From NCBI GenBank assembly GCA_029582265.1, contig CM055819.1, positions 32,850,967-32,914,966 of the forward strand: 64,000 bases of DNA. The letters are read 5' to 3'. Within the stretch, counting starts at the first letter, position 1. Each line of letters begins with the position of its first letter. Source of the DNA: Zoroaster sp. YZ-2022 (Eukaryota > Echinodermata > Asteroidea > Forcipulatida > Zoroasteridae). The translations under genes were made by a program, and so were the position numbers. The notes beneath the pieces are model-generated. The model ran no database searches, was not told the DNA's origin, and was given only the letters and a program-made list of their open reading frames with translations. Positions 50,440 to 62,530 of this stretch are shown here, piece after piece.

Positions 50440-52834
50440 TGTAACCATGATCACCAGTTACACATAACATTAGTACAAAAACATTGTATCTACATGTATT
50501 TGTGAATGTATTATGATACAATTCAATCTTTGATTGTAGTTTCCTTTTAATTATATTCTAAACCAGGTGTCATCTATTTATTAGAAAACTAAGACCAGAG
50601 GAGATGATAAATTATGGATGTTAATACCTAGGGAGTGCTGCTTAATCCATAATGCTCTTGACATTACACCTGCGCTTAGTCTGTCTGAGAAGACATCTCA
50701 ATACCTAAAGGCTTCCCATGTCTCACGTACATCCTTACTGCATGACAGACAATCAAAATTATTGGAAATACTACAAGGGCTGGGCAAGATCTGACCTGGA
50801 GCACAGACTACTCCCAAACTCAACGCACACGAGGAGGCTGGTTTATGACCACTGGGCGAGTACATCATCCGGACTTTATATTACGTGAGATGTTTTTCTG
50901 TTTGCGAGGTGAAAATGTCCTGTTGACATCTGCAAACTAATCGCTGTCTGGTGTCCTCGGGTGATATTGTCAAACTGAACAAATTATCAAAAAAAAATAT
51001 AAAAAATAAATTCAAGTCGAGGGTTCAGAAATGTTTTGTGACTTACAAAAACAATTTTTTTTACGGATATTTTATGACTGATTCGCCGATCCAAAAATGC
51101 ACCAATGAATTTTATAAATGCATGTATTCAATTTGCAAAGAGTAATTTGTTTATTAATGCTGACATTTTACCCACCGTAAAAGCCAACTCCAACTGTACA
51201 TAGAGTATAACATATGTTTCTGTGATTGTAATTATGTTACAGATCAACAGGAGCCTTCATCATATCTGAATGCATGTTGATGACACCACACCACTTAAAG
51301 CTATAAAGGATCGAGTGTTCTCAACAATTATGTCTCAGATCTTCATCAGAAAACAACATGATCAAATTTGAGGCAAATGCCTCTTAAGCAAATTGCATTT
51401 ACCTCAAGATTTTATCATTGCACCCCTACAGTCTTATATTGATTGTGAAGAATGAAGGATGTCGACTAAGAAGTCGGCAGACAGGAAAAGCTGTCCATTA
51501 TCCACAAAGGAAAGATCTGTCTATGTCAAACTACTTATTTAACAAGTTGTGTAAGTAATTAATATTCAGACAGAACACAAAATTGCAGGTTTTCCTCCAC
51601 TGGGAAAATATATCGATTAATTTTTATAGAGGTGCTTAACTAAAATCAGAAAGAAAAACATCTGAACAAATTTTTTATCCTTGTTCCATGTTATAATCAA
51701 GAATTCACACCAGGTGTAATTTTTAGACGAAAAGTAATGACTTGACTTATGAGAATATCGAGTTTATTTTCTTTGTTTTTTAAATGCAAGGATAACACAC
51801 TTTCACTGTACAAAGCAGTTCTATTTCCATAGGGAAGCACTGAATGTACATCTACATGTTTCCCACTGGAGAGAGAACAGCAACGGTTGGCTATTGAAGA
51901 AGCAGGGGGTTAAATTGATGACAGAGAAGATACTCGAGTCTGGATGAAACAAACTAGCAAGAGGATAGATGTCCTGATGGCAAATTAACCATCATGTCAA
52001 TGTCTTCACAAAATATATTTTTTGTTCACTGGCTGAGAGAAAAAAAAAAGAAAAAAAAAAGAAGAAAAAAAATCACAAAATTCCCCAATGACCTGTTTAT
52101 TTAGACAACTTTCTTGTTTCTGCCATTATTTTCATCAGGAATAGTACTCATGTTAGAAAACATTTTTTTCCCTTTGCATTAGGACTATGTTGAATATGGC
52201 ACCCATCAGGTGGACACATTAGACAAGGCAACAGTACAATGGGACAGGTGGTTCACAATGTCTAGGTTGCCAGTTTGGGCAGATGGCCATCATGGGTGGA
52301 CAGCCTGCCCACATTGTCAAGGTTGAATCTGTATTTGTTCAGACTCAAGCAGTTGTCCACATTTTGCCTTCTTGTCTGGAGGTGGCCACAGTAACAGGTA
52401 ACACATGTATGACAGATATTCATTTTGGTGAATAGATTCATTGAGAATCCGAGCGGATACAAAGAAACTTTTTGGTCAGGGCAATTAAACCCTTGAACTT
52501 AAAGACTTGATGTTGGCACATGAACAAGAAGTATCCTTGTTTATGATGCACTGACAAATGGATTGCCCAGAGAGGCTATACTAATGGGTCTGCTGCATAG
52601 AGGATATAAAGTTAGTCCTAGCATCCTGTCAATACCTGACAATATATATACACAAAGTTGGATCATGTTACCAATGAGAAACATCCAGACATTTATCCTG
52701 ATATTCCTAATTGCAGGCTGGGGTGCTCACAGGGAGATAATGTTCAAGAGATGTTGAGACATCAATTCAAGATGTCTCCCCCCTTGTCTTACCAATGAAG
52801 ATGCCCGTGTACAAACCAGCCTGCAATATCACCA
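50440..52834 (-). other. Non-coding stretch upstream of E1, no gene recognised
   Basis: 2.4 kb, AT-rich. An A/AG-rich run lies at 52037-52075. No convincing exon. Confidence 0.5.
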
Positions 52835-53030
52835 GGGCCCAATTTCACTGAGAATTTTGCTAAGCAAATATTTATGCTAAGCAATATAAAACAGGCTACC
52901 AGCCAAAATGCATGCACTTTGTATGAACGTTTAGCTGGTACCCAAAGAAATCTGCTAAGCAAATTTTTATGGTAAGCAATTTTCTCTGCTTAGCAGCTCT
53001 GCGCAGCTGCTAAGTAGGACAAATTGCTTA
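52835..53030. mobile_element. GGGCCCAATTTCACTGAG MITE, copy 3
   Basis: GGGCCCAATTTCACTGAGAA at the left and GCAGCTCTGCGCAGCTGC near the right. The body has CTACCAGCCAAAATGCATGC and TAGCTGGTACCCAAAG. The LINE fragment follows directly. Confidence 0.75.
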
Positions 53031-53040
53031 CCAATTTGCG

Positions 53041-53395
53041 CTCCAGCAATATGTCACTCCGAAATGAACCAACTTCAAAACGGAACTGGGGTGATAGGTC
53101 GTTTTCTGTCGCAGCTCCGCGACTCTGGAATCATCTTCCAACTAAACTCAAATCTTGTCATAGTATAACCAGATTTAAGTCGATGCTTAAAACTCATCTT
53201 ATGTCACAACTCTTCAAAGATGATGTATATTTGTAATTGCATTGTAGGTACATGTATCTCGGTACATAATTTTTATTTTTTTCCCCTATGATATCATTGT
53301 ATATTGTTTGTATTCATGTTTTTCTTTGTTTCCGCACCTTGAGCGCCCAGCAGGGTGGATATGTGCGCGCTAAAAATCTTTATTATTATTACCAG
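53041..53395 (+). mobile_element. CR1/L2-like LINE 3' end: RT-ORF C terminus, 3'UTR and (ATT)n tail
   Basis: The C-terminal reading frame to the stop at 53236 encodes WGDRSFSVAAPRLWNHLPTK, LKSCHSITRFKSMLKTHLMS and QLFKDDVYL. The GDRSFSVAAPRLWN...LP...FKS.LKTHL signature ends many CR1/L2/jockey-type RT ORFs. A 3'UTR ends GAGCGCCCAGCAGGGTGGAT and (TTA)n. The element is 5'-truncated in or beside a MITE. Confidence 0.88.
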
Positions 53396-55152
53396 AAAGA
53401 GTCAACCACCTAAAGCTCCTATGCAAATTTTCAGCCAAACAATTTTATCCTGCTTATGGAATCTTTCACCAACCTTCTTCACTCATTTCAACATTCTTTC
53501 TGAACCAGCCTTACATTTTTAAAACTGTTTAAACATATATACATTTCAGCAAGACACATGTGCAGACTATAATTACCACTAACTTGACAATGTGATCTCT
53601 GCCCAACTGTAATCTCACTTCGAAACACTCACTTTATTCTATTTGTTATCAAATTGTTAGCCAAGTTATTTAAATATTTACAAATGGTAAAACTAACAAT
53701 GGCCATGTGTATAGCCACTGTTAATCACTGGCCATATGCCAAATGTCTGCCGGAAGTCTTTGCAATAAAAAAAAACTCGTAATATTTCCCTTCAATAACA
53801 CTTAGTGTGTCCAACATCCTCTGGTTAATTTATATACAATTGCAGACAAATAAGCAATCAAATCGGCAGTCAATGGGTTTGCCTGCTGCTACATGTATTT
53901 ATCCTGATGAACCATTCCTACGATGTCATGGACAAACTATTATGCTTTCAATTACAAGTCATCTTTTGCTGCAGACATCAGGTTCCCTGTACACACAATG
54001 CAGATAACCATGATGAGGAGCACCACCACATCACAGGCACCAGACTATTTTGGTCACAAAGTCCCGTTTCTGATTCTCAGCAATGCCAAGGAGGCTACAG
54101 AGTCTACTGTGCTCTTGAGACAGACAAATAAGCTGTCCTCTACGTGACCCCACCCACCCACGTATAAACCATAATGCCAATCTGCTGATGCTGGGGGTGT
54201 TTGTTCTGGTCAAGACACTGAGAATACGGAGGTGTGTAGAAAAAAACCCACTATACAAAGGGCTAAAAGTGGGTTTAAAAAAATTGCTATCACTAAATCT
54301 AAGGGGGGGGGGGGGAATTTGTATTTGTCGATAGTTGGAATTCACTCGAGTTCATTTATATCATTATTTTACAAAAGGTTTCTTTCATATTTATATGATT
54401 TGTATTGGATGTTGTCTTTTTAAACCTGTAAAATCGTCTTGGCATCTTTTGTTGCTGCATAAACTGTTACATGTATCATTAACAATATCTGGTGAATGCA
54501 CTTACAGCTACATGTATACATAACATGAAATGTGTCAGTAGTTTACCTATTCAAATATTTCTTGATTTCTAATTGAACTTTACTCTCTTATCTACACTTC
54601 ATACACTATGTATATCGTAAAATTGCTATCTATTTATCAATTAACAAAATTGGAGGTCTGTTCTTAAAAGCATTAACGGAATAACACATCTCATATTCAA
54701 TTTATGCATAATTAATTTACTCCATAAGGAATAATTCTATAGATGATTTACATTCCACCAATTTTAAAATAAACTGCAAAATCCCTTCCTACCGTTACCA
54801 CAGTAAACGGCTCATTAAAACATACACCTAGATGACACCATTATAAATAATGTAGCTTCAATAATGTCGTGTCAAGAAATGATAAAATGCAGGGGTCAAA
54901 GCGATATATCTTTTTTGTGATAATTGGATCCTGGCTAAATCGGGGATGTCTTTTACACCATACAGCAAATCTGTCAGGGAATCCTAGTTGGGGGAGAGTG
55001 TGCATATGCTTCCAGGCATGCCAGCGGCCAGGGACAGATTCCTGGCCAAAGGAAAGTTGTCATCATAAATCATATTTCTGGCTAGAAATAATACACAAAT
55101 CATCTTAAATGATTGGACTTTGGCTCATTCTAGGCATTCCTGGGGATTATTG

Positions 55153-55283
55153 AGCTGCGTAGCAAAAACGTCTTAGCAAAAACAAGCAGACAACCAGTCA
55201 AATTAGATATTTTGTAAGGACGTTTGGCTGGTAAACAATAGAAGCTGCTTATCACCATTTTCAGTTTTATAGCTCTATGATAC
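55153..55283. mobile_element. GGGGCCAATTTCA-family MITE, diverged copy
   Basis: TGAGCTGCGTAGCAAAAAC, ACGTTTGGCTGGTAAACAA and TAGCTCTATGATACTG. It immediately precedes the next copy. Confidence 0.6.
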
Positions 55284-55284
55284 T

Positions 55285-55658
55285 GGGGGCAATTTCATAT
55301 ACATGTAGCTGCTAAGAACGAACTGCTTACCAAAAAGATTTGCTTAGCAAATTTCTTTAGTTACCAGCCAAACTTTCATACAATATGTATGCATTTTGGC
55401 TGGTAGTCTGTTTTATATTGCTTAGCAAAAATATTTGCTTAGCAGATTTCTTTAGTTACCAGCCAAACTTTCATACAATATGTATGCATTTTGGCTGGTA
55501 GTCTGTTTTATATTGCTTAGCAAAAATATTTGCTTAGCAGATTTCTTTAGTTACCAGCCAAACTTTCATACAATATGTATTCATTTTGGCTGGTAGTCTG
55601 TTTTATATTGCTTAGCAAACTTTTCTGCTTATTAGCAGCTCTATTAAATTGTCCCCTG
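55285..55658. mobile_element. GGGGCCAATTTCA-family MITE with internal 95-bp triplication
   Basis: GGGGGCAATTTCATATACAT to GCAGCTCTATTAAATTGTCC. TTACCAGCCAAACTTTCATA starts at 55361, 55456 and 55551 (period 95 bp), with the copies almost identical. This suggests recent amplification. Confidence 0.9.
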
Positions 55659-55767
55659 GTGAAGTAGTCAAGTCCGAGGGTCATGTCTGCCCACACAGCA
55701 TCAATCTTATGTATCATGTACCAGCCATCTGCACACTGTAATAAGCAACTTTGTAATATTTTTTATA

Positions 55768-56044
55768 TACTACTCAAAACAATTTAGGGAACACCGGAAT
55801 AATCTCAGTTAAAGCAAGATCATTTATTTCAGATAAACACAATGTTTCACAGAATTGATGCGAAACAACTGCACAATGAAACAGATGATAAAGGATGCAT
55901 GTACAGGGTGTGTAGTGATTACACATTTCATGACATGACTACTGAAAGAGAGAGGGGGTTGCAAATGAAAATCCCAGTTCATGGAACATTTCAAACCTAT
56001 TTGATGTTAAAAATCCGGTGTTCCCTAAATTGTTTTGAGTAGTA
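55768..56044. mobile_element. Mariner-type MITE (TACTACTCAAAACAATTTAGG)
   Basis: 277 bp. The left TACTACTCAAAACAATTTAG with GGAACACCGG is mirrored by CCGGTGTTCCCTAAATTGTT with TTGAGTAGTA at the right. The termini form a perfect inverted repeat of at least 29 bp. Flanked by TA, with no transposase ORF. Confidence 0.95.
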
Positions 56045-56678
56045 TAGTATGGCATAATAATGTACCGTACACATTTTAAAGATTTAAAGATGCTGGTTTT
56101 TTTTTCCAGCTATTTTACTGGCAATTTCTGGATATCTTTTTCATCTGAACACTGTATAACTTGAGAAGGAACACACAAAAAAACTTAAAATGACACATTT
56201 CTCAACATAATGAGAAGCATGGTTTTACAGTAAATGTCCCGAAATAAATAAGTTTATTGCAGTTGGGGTCATAAACTCATTTGGGCACTTAATGAATGTT
56301 AAACCAAGCTTGTAAAAACTATTTTGTGAAATATCTCACTGTACAGTATTTGCTTTCCGTTTTAAAATGATTTAATCAATGTTCTGATGAAAAATAAAAT
56401 CGGAAATATCAATCACTCAAAAACATGCATCTTCCCGTTAATTCCAGGGTTCTGAGAATTCTAAACAAAAATTACATTTTCACCATCTTATGGGATTCAA
56501 AAACAGCCTTAGTAACCAAATGTGAAATTAAACAATACAGTAAGCAATGAATGGCTTTGATTGTATTGCATAGCAAAATTGTACACAAAATTCACAATTT
56601 GCTCAAAGTTCAAGACTTGCTATTCAAAATTAGTATTAAAAAAAAATATATATAAAGCATTGTTACTGAACAATAAAA

Positions 56679-56728
56679 ATCCTTCAAAATCCTCCAACTG
56701 CCTTTGTTGTCTAGGGAGTTAGGGTTAA
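56679..56728. mobile_element. TTAACCCTAA-family MITE, 50-bp terminal fragment
   Basis: ATCCTTCAAAATCCTCCAAC to GGGAGTTAGGGTTAA. Only one end is present. Confidence 0.7.
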
Positions 56729-57669
56729 AATTTTGCAATGCTTAATTTTAAATGAAAGTACATGTTAAGTAGGCCTGGCAATTTTCGTTTAATTTGTGAA
56801 ACGTATACACGTTTCGACACAGACCATATACACGTGTAAGAAATTATCATCACCCATAAATGGCTTGATGCAGACGGACTGTCCATATTTAGTACAAAAA
56901 ACAAAATAAAGAATCCAAAATATGGCAATATGATTTTAGAAAACAATATTACAGATGTATTAAAATTTAAACAATTGTATCAGTTGAACTTTAATGGGAA
57001 TCGTAATATAATACCAAGCCCACTGGTCGCACTTCGTGAAATAAAAAAGACCGGCCAAATAATGTGGAAATGGAAGGTTCCGTTTTTAAATGAAGGATTC
57101 ATTCACACGTTTCATGAATCTAAAAACGTTTAGTTAATTTATTTTTGTGTACACATGTAAACATCCCAACCCTAAACTAAATAAGACATCTATATAAACT
57201 GAATTAAAGAGCTTTGAATCAACAAGAATAACTATTGACAGGATAACCAACCGTCCTCCACTATTTCAATAATAATTGTACTTGTACAAAGTCTTTCTTT
57301 ATGTGGTGATCAGTGAGTAAATCATTTGGGTTGGAATTGGAAAATCTATTCCAAGATGACTGAAGCGCTGGAGAGTTCCAATTTTCTTCAAATTTTCTGA
57401 ATAGATTTCATTGCCTAACAATCGTTGTTTTTGCTGGCATGATGTCTACTAGTATTATTACATGGGGTGCTATACTTCTGGGGGGCTTTGTGACGTCATT
57501 GGCAAAGACGAAGAACCGATCCACAGAATCCACACCTTGAGTCCTGAACTCTAGGCTGTGTGAATTTCCTTTGAAATCAGGTGTTACATGCAAGTGTAAT
57601 ATGTGCAGGAAAATCTCTTGCAATTAATTTCTACTCAAGAAGTTTTAAAATAAAGATCACAACTATTTG

Positions 57670-58013
57670 TGCCATGGTTGAGCGGATTTGTGTTCTGACA
57701 GCTGAGTCGTCAGAATGTAGGTTCGAATCCCAACCGCGACCATGGTGCTTGTGTCCTTGAGCAAGACACTTTACCACAATTGCTTCTTTCCACCCAGGGG
57801 TAAATGGGTACCTGTGAGGGCAGAGTTGGTTGTTGTGTTTGATTAGCCCTATATGCACTGTAATGGCAGCCATTGAGCTGTATACTCCCAGGGAGCTGAG
57901 ATGGTTTCAGGAATGATTTATGAGCCTGATGAATAGGGGTAATAATATAATGTGCCTTGAGCACCAGTTTGGTGGATACGTGTGCTATATAAGTCCACAT
58001 TTTTTTTTTATTA
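57670..58013 (+). mobile_element. tRNA-derived SINE, copy 2
   Basis: Box A-like ATGGTTGAGCGG, box B GGTTCGAATCCC, body GAGCAAGACACTTTACCAC and CACCCAGGGGTAAATGGGTA. The 3' part is CCTTGAGCACCAGTTTGGTG, then GGATACGTGTGCTATATAAG and a T-rich tail. The tRNA head is more diverged than in copy 1. Confidence 0.92.
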
Positions 58014-58014
58014 T

Positions 58015-58211
58015 AAAGGGATTGTCAAAATCAACAGGGCATGGAATCAAGTGCTGGTTTTAGATTAACTCAGTGACTAAAATAATACCCACATGATCGG
58101 GTTATTACCGCTGCATAAATGAGCCAGTAATTTTCAGTCACTGTGCTCATTTTAAACAACGACACTGATTCCATGCCCTGTTGAAAGTCTGCTCTGATCC
58201 TGTCCCTTTAA
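58015..58211. mobile_element. CAACAGGGCATGGAATC MITE, copy 3
   Basis: AAAGGGATTGTCAAAATCAA and GGGCATGGAATC at the left; GATTCCATGCCCTGTTGAAA and CTGTCCCTTTAA at the right. It inserted next to the SINE tail. Confidence 0.88.
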
Positions 58212-58219
58212 ATTCAGTT

Positions 58220-59770
58220 TTTCCCCCCACTTTTTTTTTATTCATCGTGCAGAACCTCAAAGGCTAAGCAAATTCTTTGAATTTTTAAAACAATGAATGT
58301 ACTGCTTATAAATGCTATCCCACATTGGCTTTACAAATATTGACTTCATTTGATTTGTATTAGAACCATTATATTCAATGTGATGTGGGGTGGGGTGGGG
58401 TGTCTAGAGAATAAAGGTTTGTACCTGATGCACACACTTGAAGCAGATTTCTATTCAGTTGCCCAAGCCTCCCAGGGAATTCAAGGTTCATTTATAACTA
58501 ATAATTGCACACACATATATATATATATATATACATATACATATCAGACATCAATGCACATTCTTCACTGAACCATTACAGGGGTATGGTTTACAATCAT
58601 GTCCATATCATGGGCTGATATTACAACCTTCATTACATACACTGGAACACTGTTCTTAATATATCCATCCACTTAATGAGCTGGATGGGTTGTATGTAAA
58701 TACGAAGGGGCATATGTCTAGATTTCATGATCCAGTAATCTCATGAATATTCTCACTTACTACTGGTGAAGGTCTTCCTAAAAAGCATTTACACTAATGA
58801 CATTTGAAAGATACATGTATATACATAAACGTATACCTGGTTTAAGGGTGTATTCTTACCAAATATATATATCACCAATATATTTAAGTAGTTCCTTTAT
58901 TTGAGAATACTAGTACATAAAGCTCTTGGGTAATTATCCAACATTAATTTCAATCGAGCAGTTTTTAATTTTTAAATTAAAATTCAGCATTAAAATTGTG
59001 ATTTTCATAAACATTTGATACCATTTATTTTTACCTGTTAAGCGTAAATATTCCAAAGTGTTCTAGGGAATGAATGCAGCGGGGGCGGGGGAGGGGGAGA
59101 TTTCAACAGAGGGGACGGTGAAAGGAAAGATGAAGGTTGAGACAGATGGACAGGTCAGATCAAAGGGACATTTGAGTGGGGATGATTTAAGGAAACACAT
59201 GATGGGAAAATGGAGAAGGAAGCAGAAGATGAAAGTACATGTAGGTTGCTCTGAACAGGTCAGCAAGTTAAATGGATAAGAATGCTGCTCCTTGCTCGCA
59301 ACTCAGATCGGCTCTACTATGCAAGTAACACCTGGACGTAACTACAGAGTAACAATGATGATCAAGGAGACTGGCTCTTTAACACTTGTGAAATTTCATA
59401 TAACGAGGCAGTGATTAAGTCAGCTCTCAAGGCCTCGGATCATCAGTGGACTGCTCTTCTCAATCAGTATGGAAGACAGAGATTAGGATAGCGGATAGAG
59501 GGACTGCTTCTTCACACCTTGTGTCTCCCTTATGCTAGGAGAGAAAACAAACAGAATCCCCGGACAGTTGCCGAGTGACTAATGACACAGTCACCATGAA
59601 TGCTGCTGTGATTAGACTAGGAGTCACTGCAATGTCATAGCAACAACTGTCTTATAGAAATGATGAGTGAGATGGGGTGTAGATTTAAAGATAAGCATCT
59701 TATAGCTATGGTGGAGGGGACAATGGATTCAACCTCCAAAAATACAAACTGGAACACCAAAAGTAAACTC
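58220..59770 (-). other. Non-coding stretch, no gene recognised
   Basis: 1.5 kb. Contains a short AT/TA repeat at 58517-58534. A 69-codon plus frame at 59070 in a purine-rich tract has low-complexity composition and no splice or homology support. Confidence 0.5.
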
Positions 59771-59772
59771 TG

Positions 59773-60142
59773 AAAGGGAAAATATCATCACGATCAATAG
59801 ACCTTATACGTTGACGTCATCACGCCGCCATCTTAGAGGTAAAACGATGATGAAACAATGGGAAACCGCACAGATTGGGCCAATGAGCAACCTTCTTTTG
59901 ACCTCTAGCTGAGGACGCCCTACTCAAATGACGTAATGTGCATAAGGTCTATATGGCATGGAATTACAGTGCTACTTTTAGAATAACAGTGATTGAAAAT
60001 AATACTTAACATGATTCATATTAACGTTCCTGCTGCATAAATTATCCAGTAATTTTCAGTCACTGTGCTCATCTTAAACTAGGACAGCGATTCCATGCCC
60101 TGTTGAAAGTCTGCTCAGAGCGTTTACGATATCGTCCCTTTA
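59773..60142. mobile_element. CACGATCAACAGGGCATGGAAT MITE, copy 4, interrupted
   Basis: The left 23 bp (AAAGGGAAAATATCATCACG) and right 190 bp (GGCATGGAATTACAGTGCTA to ATCGTCCCTTTAA) belong to one element, split by the hairpin MITE at 59797-59952. Confidence 0.85.
59797..59952. mobile_element. Hairpin MITE (ATAGACCTTATAC), copy 2, nested
   Basis: ATAGACCTTATACGTTGACG to CATAAGGTCTAT. Related termini to 15930-16122, but with a different interior (CATCACGCCGCCATCTTAGA). It sits inside the MITE at 59773-60142, with TA at both edges. Confidence 0.88.
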
Positions 60143-60887
60143 ACCCCATCCAAGTTGCCGGTCAGCAGCATTTGGTTAGAACTGCCCCACTACCCACTGA
60201 AGGAAGTACACTGCCCTTATTTAACTGGTGTAAAGTGATTGCAATTTTCCTATATTTCGTTTCGAGATGCATCAGCAAAATGAACTGAAGCAATTTATTT
60301 TTGTAATAACCTCTTACCAAAAGTCCATTAGTCTCCAACTTCAGAAACTGATATTTGTTATGGATATTACGGATGTGAATTTACTGTACTCAATGGCGAG
60401 GATCCTTGTCCCCATGGAAAAGTATTTGCATATTGATCACTACAACTTGGCACTGTAAAATACCAATTGCCCTTTATTTCCCAGAGGGTTTAAAGAAGTC
60501 TTTGTGCTAACCCATGTGCTAAGCCGATGTGTGTATTTCACAACCATGGCATGGCCTATACAATCTTCAACCTTCAAAAGGACGAGACAGAAACAATATT
60601 ATCAAATTGTTTTTGTGAGAACTATCACTATCAGTTTCTACACATTAAATGAAGGTCGTTTGTTTTGACCTCAAGACACAACAATCATTGGTTATTTGTT
60701 TAATGATAAATCCAGTATTATAAGTGCACCAGATAACAATTTATTCAGGATGAGTTAGGAATTTAACCAGGACAGAATAATTAAAATGTACTATTACGAG
60801 TAGTTCTCATTTATGGCGTTAAATTGGGATGAAATATGAAGTGAATTACAAACAATTTCTTCATTTACGTGTTTTTTTCCCTTTCAG

Positions 60888-60923
60888 GGCAGGGTGTTTG
60901 ACCAGCTTGTTACTTAAATTCAG
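60888..60923 (+). other. Possible 36-nt exon on the plus strand (splice-site pair)
   Basis: The acceptor GTTTTTTTCCCTTTCAG at 60887 and donor GTGAGTGTAC at 60924 are both close to consensus. One of three frames is open. No other exon of a plus-strand transcript could be assigned, so this may be chance. Confidence 0.25.
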
Positions 60924-61972
60924 GTGAGTGTACTAATTGTCTGCAAAGGAAACCCATGCAATCTGATACACAAACACATTTTTCCCCCTTCTCTCGATTG
61001 CTTGGACTGAAGAAATGAGTATGACCATTTCTTAATGTCACAGCACAAGAGAACAAAGTCTGAAATCACAATTGATTTTACAGTTCAAACCCCGATGTAT
61101 ATAACCGGTTAGTTGTTCTGTAAAACAGGCCACTGTGGGAGTAATCATGGATCCCTCTGTACAATGGACAGTAAGTTCATCTCCTAAGGCAGTAGCTGTG
61201 TTATTCCTCCCACACACTAAATAGCATTCCGTTCCATTCAAATCCCGTCTTCAATTGATGGAGGTTTGCTAACGGATCTTGCATGTTTTCCCACCGAGGC
61301 ATTCAAATCTTGATGAATGGAAATCAAGCAATAAATAGCGTTATATCAATTCTTCCATTAGTTTTACAAATGTGTTTCTGGTGTTTTCTGGACTTCAGGG
61401 AGAAAAATCTATGAGTCATATGATGATTAACCTCGCTCTGTAGTCATTACCTTGATGTATTTGTGAATACCATTTCCAAGAAGCGTCAAGGCGGAGTCAC
61501 CTGCTTTACTGAGTTCATTACCATGGTGAATAATTTAGTTTCTTTATTCAAATAAAGTCCCTAATGTAGAACGTACATGCAATTTTCATTTTGTACACAA
61601 TATTTCAAGGAATACTGTGGGTACAGACATTAAGCAGGCATGTACTGAAGGTTGCTCAGTAACAGAATTTTGTGGATCGGAATGGCCTCCATGTGTAGGA
61701 CGGTTAAAGCAAGAAACAACGAGTGAATCACGCTCAAGTAAACTGATAAAAGAAAATTGGTGTACTGGTCTTAATGGTAACACAAGGTTAAGTAATCATA
61801 AAGTCAACATTAAAGTAACCAGTTTCTAATCTCAGTCAATATTCAGTCAATGGTTGATAACCCAGTCATTACAACCATCAAAGAACAGCTACATGTACAT
61901 GTACTTGCCAGATAATGTTCCAGACATGGTTGGTAACCTGCCAGTTATCATTTCCACAATGGTTGGTATAAT

Positions 61973-62004
61973 CATAGAGAAAGGACCACGGTCCTTTCTC
62001 TATG
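61973..62004. repeat. 32-bp near-perfect hairpin
   Basis: CATAGAGAAAGGACC, a 2-base centre, then GGTCCTTTCTCTATG. The flanks GGTATAATC also repeat on both sides. Confidence 0.85.
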
Positions 62005-62381
62005 GTATAATCTGTCATTTGATACTTAAATCACCCTTGGCAGTCATAACACCATATCCCAACCAATGGCCAGTAACCTGTCACTCAAACAAGCCCCTAA
62101 CCCAACAGCATTGGTTTCAAAATGCCAATGGATAACATTCACTTTGGTTATATGAATAACAATCACTTGCAGAACAAACAAAGTTTCAGAAATATGGATG
62201 TTTAAAACACGTTTGATTCCGATTGACAGCCGTACTACCTGGTCAATCGCAGGACTGCACACACCCTCGAGCCAAAGATTAAAGCAGTGACTCAGCATTT
62301 TATTAATTCGAGTTTTTAATTTACTGGTACTAATCCTCTACAGATTTTTTGTTGTTCAATGTCTCCAATGAAAGCTTGTAC

Positions 62382-62530
62382 TGATAAAATTGCTTACCAG
62401 ATGAATTTGCTTAGCGTATTTCTTTGGTTAACAGCCAAACTTTCATACAAAATATATGCATCTTGGCTGGTAGTCCATTTTATATTGCTTAGCAGAAATA
62501 TTTGCTTAGCAAAATTCTCTGCTTATTAGT
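62382..62530. mobile_element. GGGGCCAATTTCA-family MITE, truncated copy
   Basis: GATAAAATTGCTTACCAGAT, TAACAGCCAAACTTTCATAC, TTGGCTGGTAGTCCATTTTA and GCAAAATTCTCTGCTTATTA. The outer termini are lost. Confidence 0.78.
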
